Below, one piece after another: positions 6,812 to 8,052 of a stretch of DNA of 8,052 nucleotides. The stretch's first letter is position 1, and each line of letters starts with the position of its first letter. The stretch comes from Pseudomonadota bacterium (GTDB lineage Bacteria > Pseudomonadota > Alphaproteobacteria > Rhizobiales > Rhizobiaceae): assembly GCA_023387715.1 (NCBI GenBank), contig JAEWHQ010000233.1:1-8052 (forward strand), read 5' to 3'. The notes under the pieces were generated by a model that saw only the letters and a program-made list of their open reading frames with translations, had not been told where the DNA came from and ran no database searches. A program made the translations under genes and the position numbers.

Positions 6812-8052
6812 TTAAAGTTCTTCAAAAATCTGTTCGAGTGTCAGGCTGATAGCAAGCAATTTATGATCGTGCTTATGGCGCGCAAAAGCCATAAAACCTG
6901 CTGGTTTAGGTGTGCGGATCATCGGTAGTGTAATGGCGCAAAGGTCAAATTGATTGGCAATCTGGTTGTTGCGCAATAATAAAGCTTCCACATGATTATA
7001 TGCGTCATTATCAGCAATGAGATCGGCAATAGATGATGCAAAGATCGGGCATGTTGGCGTGACCATCAGGTCATAACCACTTAAACGCTCATCCATCCGG
7101 CGCACAAGTTGTTGTCGCTCAAATAAGAGTTGCTGGTAGGCTTCCTCAGAAATCAGGCTTCGTTTGCGCAATGTGCGCGCTAAATCTGCCCCTACGGGTG
7201 CATTATCATCCTGCAACCAATCATGATGCACATGACTGGCTTCAATGCCGGCAATTGAACCGATGCGGGTGATGCGCGCCATATCATCAAGTAGATCATC
7301 AATTTTCAGCGCGATGATCTTCGCACCTTTGCTTTCCAAAAGCGCCAGAACTTTTTGGAAGCGGGTCAGAATATGCGCATCTGTAAGCGCAAATAAGTGG
7401 CCTTCCGGCACGCCGATAGTTAAATTGTGCAACGACAGAGCCTCAGGCAGCAATGGCACATTGCCAGCCATAATAGCATCGGTGAGAATGCAGTCAGTAA
7501 CAGATGTTGCTAAAGGGCCGATGGAATCTAATGTCGGTGCCAGAGGAAAAACGCCTTCATGCGACATACGCTGAGCCGTTGGTTTGAAGCCGACAAGGCC
7601 GTTTAACGCGGCTGGTATGCGGATGCTTCCGCCGGTGTCGGAGCCGATGGCAATTTCACTGGTGCCTTCTGCGACTGATACGGCAGCACCTGAGGATGAG
7701 CCACCCGGAATGCCACCTTTGACAACGGCATTTTCCGGCACACCATAATGCGGATTAAAGCCAACAGCAGTGAAGGCAAATTCTGTCATGTGGGTTTTAC
7801 CGATGATGATGGCACCGGCTTGTCGCAAGCGTTCAACAATGACAGCATCTTTTGTAGCCGCTGGGCTGGTTTGGCGAATAACAGAACCTGCAAGGGTTGG
7901 CTCACCACGCACATCAAACAGGTCTTTGATGGAGACGATACGCCCGTCAAGCGGACTTAAACGCTCACCTTTGCGGTGACGTGCATCCGCTGCATGTGCA
8001 GCTTCCAATGCGCTGTCTTCATAGATGCGGCTAAAGACGCATTCGCTATCGC
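6812..8052 (-). CDS. Amidase-signature family hydrolase (partial, N-terminus outside window)
   Basis: Cytoplasmic hydrolase of the amidase signature family, which splits carboxamides (or related ureides and carbamates) to acid and ammonia or amine. In this frame 412 residues are visible from 8050 to the TAA at 6812-6814. The catalytic Lys-Ser-Ser set is intact: the Lys of VSIKDLFDV (codon 7927-7925), the first Ser of GGSSSGAAV (7699-7697, cis-Ser) and the Ser of DTGGSIR (7627-7625, nucleophile). Spacing between the two serines is 24 residues, as in known family members. The C-terminal NNQIANQFDLCAITLP is also typical. A TTG at 8008 might be taken as the start, but the upstream codons (SECVFSRIYEDSALEAAHAADAR) continue the family's usual N-terminal helix, so the true start lies beyond 8052, probably 30-60 residues further. 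The substrate is not predictable; it could be any small amide. GatA is less likely because no gatC or gatB is nearby in the window. It lies directly upstream of the deaminase gene. Confidence 0.92.
   Translation of the reverse strand, partial: DSECVFSRIYEDSALEAAHAADARHRKGERLSPLDGRIVSIKDLFDVRGEPTLAGSVIRQTSPAATKDAVIVERLRQAGAIIIGKTHMTEFAFTAVGFNPHYGVPENAVVKGGIPGGSSSGAAVSVAEGTSEIAIGSDTGGSIRIPAALNGLVGFKPTAQRMSHEGVFPLAPTLDSIGPLATSVTDCILTDAIMAGNVPLLPEALSLHNLTIGVPEGHLFALTDAHILTRFQKVLALLESKGAKIIALKIDDLLDDMARITRIGSIAGIEASHVHHDWLQDDNAPVGADLARTLRKRSLISEEAYQQLLFERQQLVRRMDERLSGYDLMVTPTCPIFASSIADLIADNDAYNHVEALLLRNNQIANQFDLCAITLPMIRTPKPAGFMAFARHKHDHKLLAISLTLEQIFEEL

Noticed and set aside
1..8052. Mobile element, CRISPR array, toxin-antitoxin or defence genes
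   Set aside because: No terminal repeats, transposase, integrase, regularly spaced repeats or small paired genes were seen; every long frame is a housekeeping or transport gene.

Overview
The window looks like ordinary chromosomal sequence from an alphaproteobacterium, most likely of the Hyphomicrobiales (a Brucella/Ochrobactrum/Pseudochrobactrum-like organism). This rests on the style of the proteins (the photolyase C-terminal block, the adenine deaminase and the amidase) and on a G+C content of roughly one half. The order-level placement is inference and a genus cannot be fixed from sequence reading alone. I see no insertion sequence, phage gene, CRISPR array, tRNA or rRNA.

Positions 1-3402 (minus strand, read right to left) hold an ABC importer operon: ATPase (3402-2326), periplasmic solute-binding protein (2299-1334) and a fused two-domain permease (1324 to beyond position 1). 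The spacers are 26 and 9 bases. The parts resemble the ferric-iron/phosphonate/phosphosugar importer group (FbpABC-like, AfuABC-like), but the binding protein lacks the tandem tyrosines of true ferric-binding proteins, so the substrate is open. A strong 10-bp hairpin sits inside the first codons of the permease.

Positions 3403-3592 form a divergent intergenic region of 190 bases carrying an AT-rich stretch, a direct repeat and a plausible promoter for the rightward gene. Positions 3593-5023 (plus strand) encode a complete class I DNA photolyase with an intact tryptophan triad and flavin-binding residues.

The photolyase converges on a full-length adenine deaminase gene (6734-5043, minus). A 13-bp stem overlapping the photolyase stop codon lies between them and probably serves as a shared transcription end. 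Upstream of the deaminase, in the same direction after a 77-base gap, is an amidase-signature hydrolase (8052-6812, N-terminus outside the window) with its Lys-Ser-Ser triad intact. The two may be co-transcribed and both release ammonia from organic nitrogen, but a shared pathway is inference.

I did not find an unmistakable new system. The most useful second looks are the permease hairpin, the unresolved substrate of the importer, and the convergent stem-loop.
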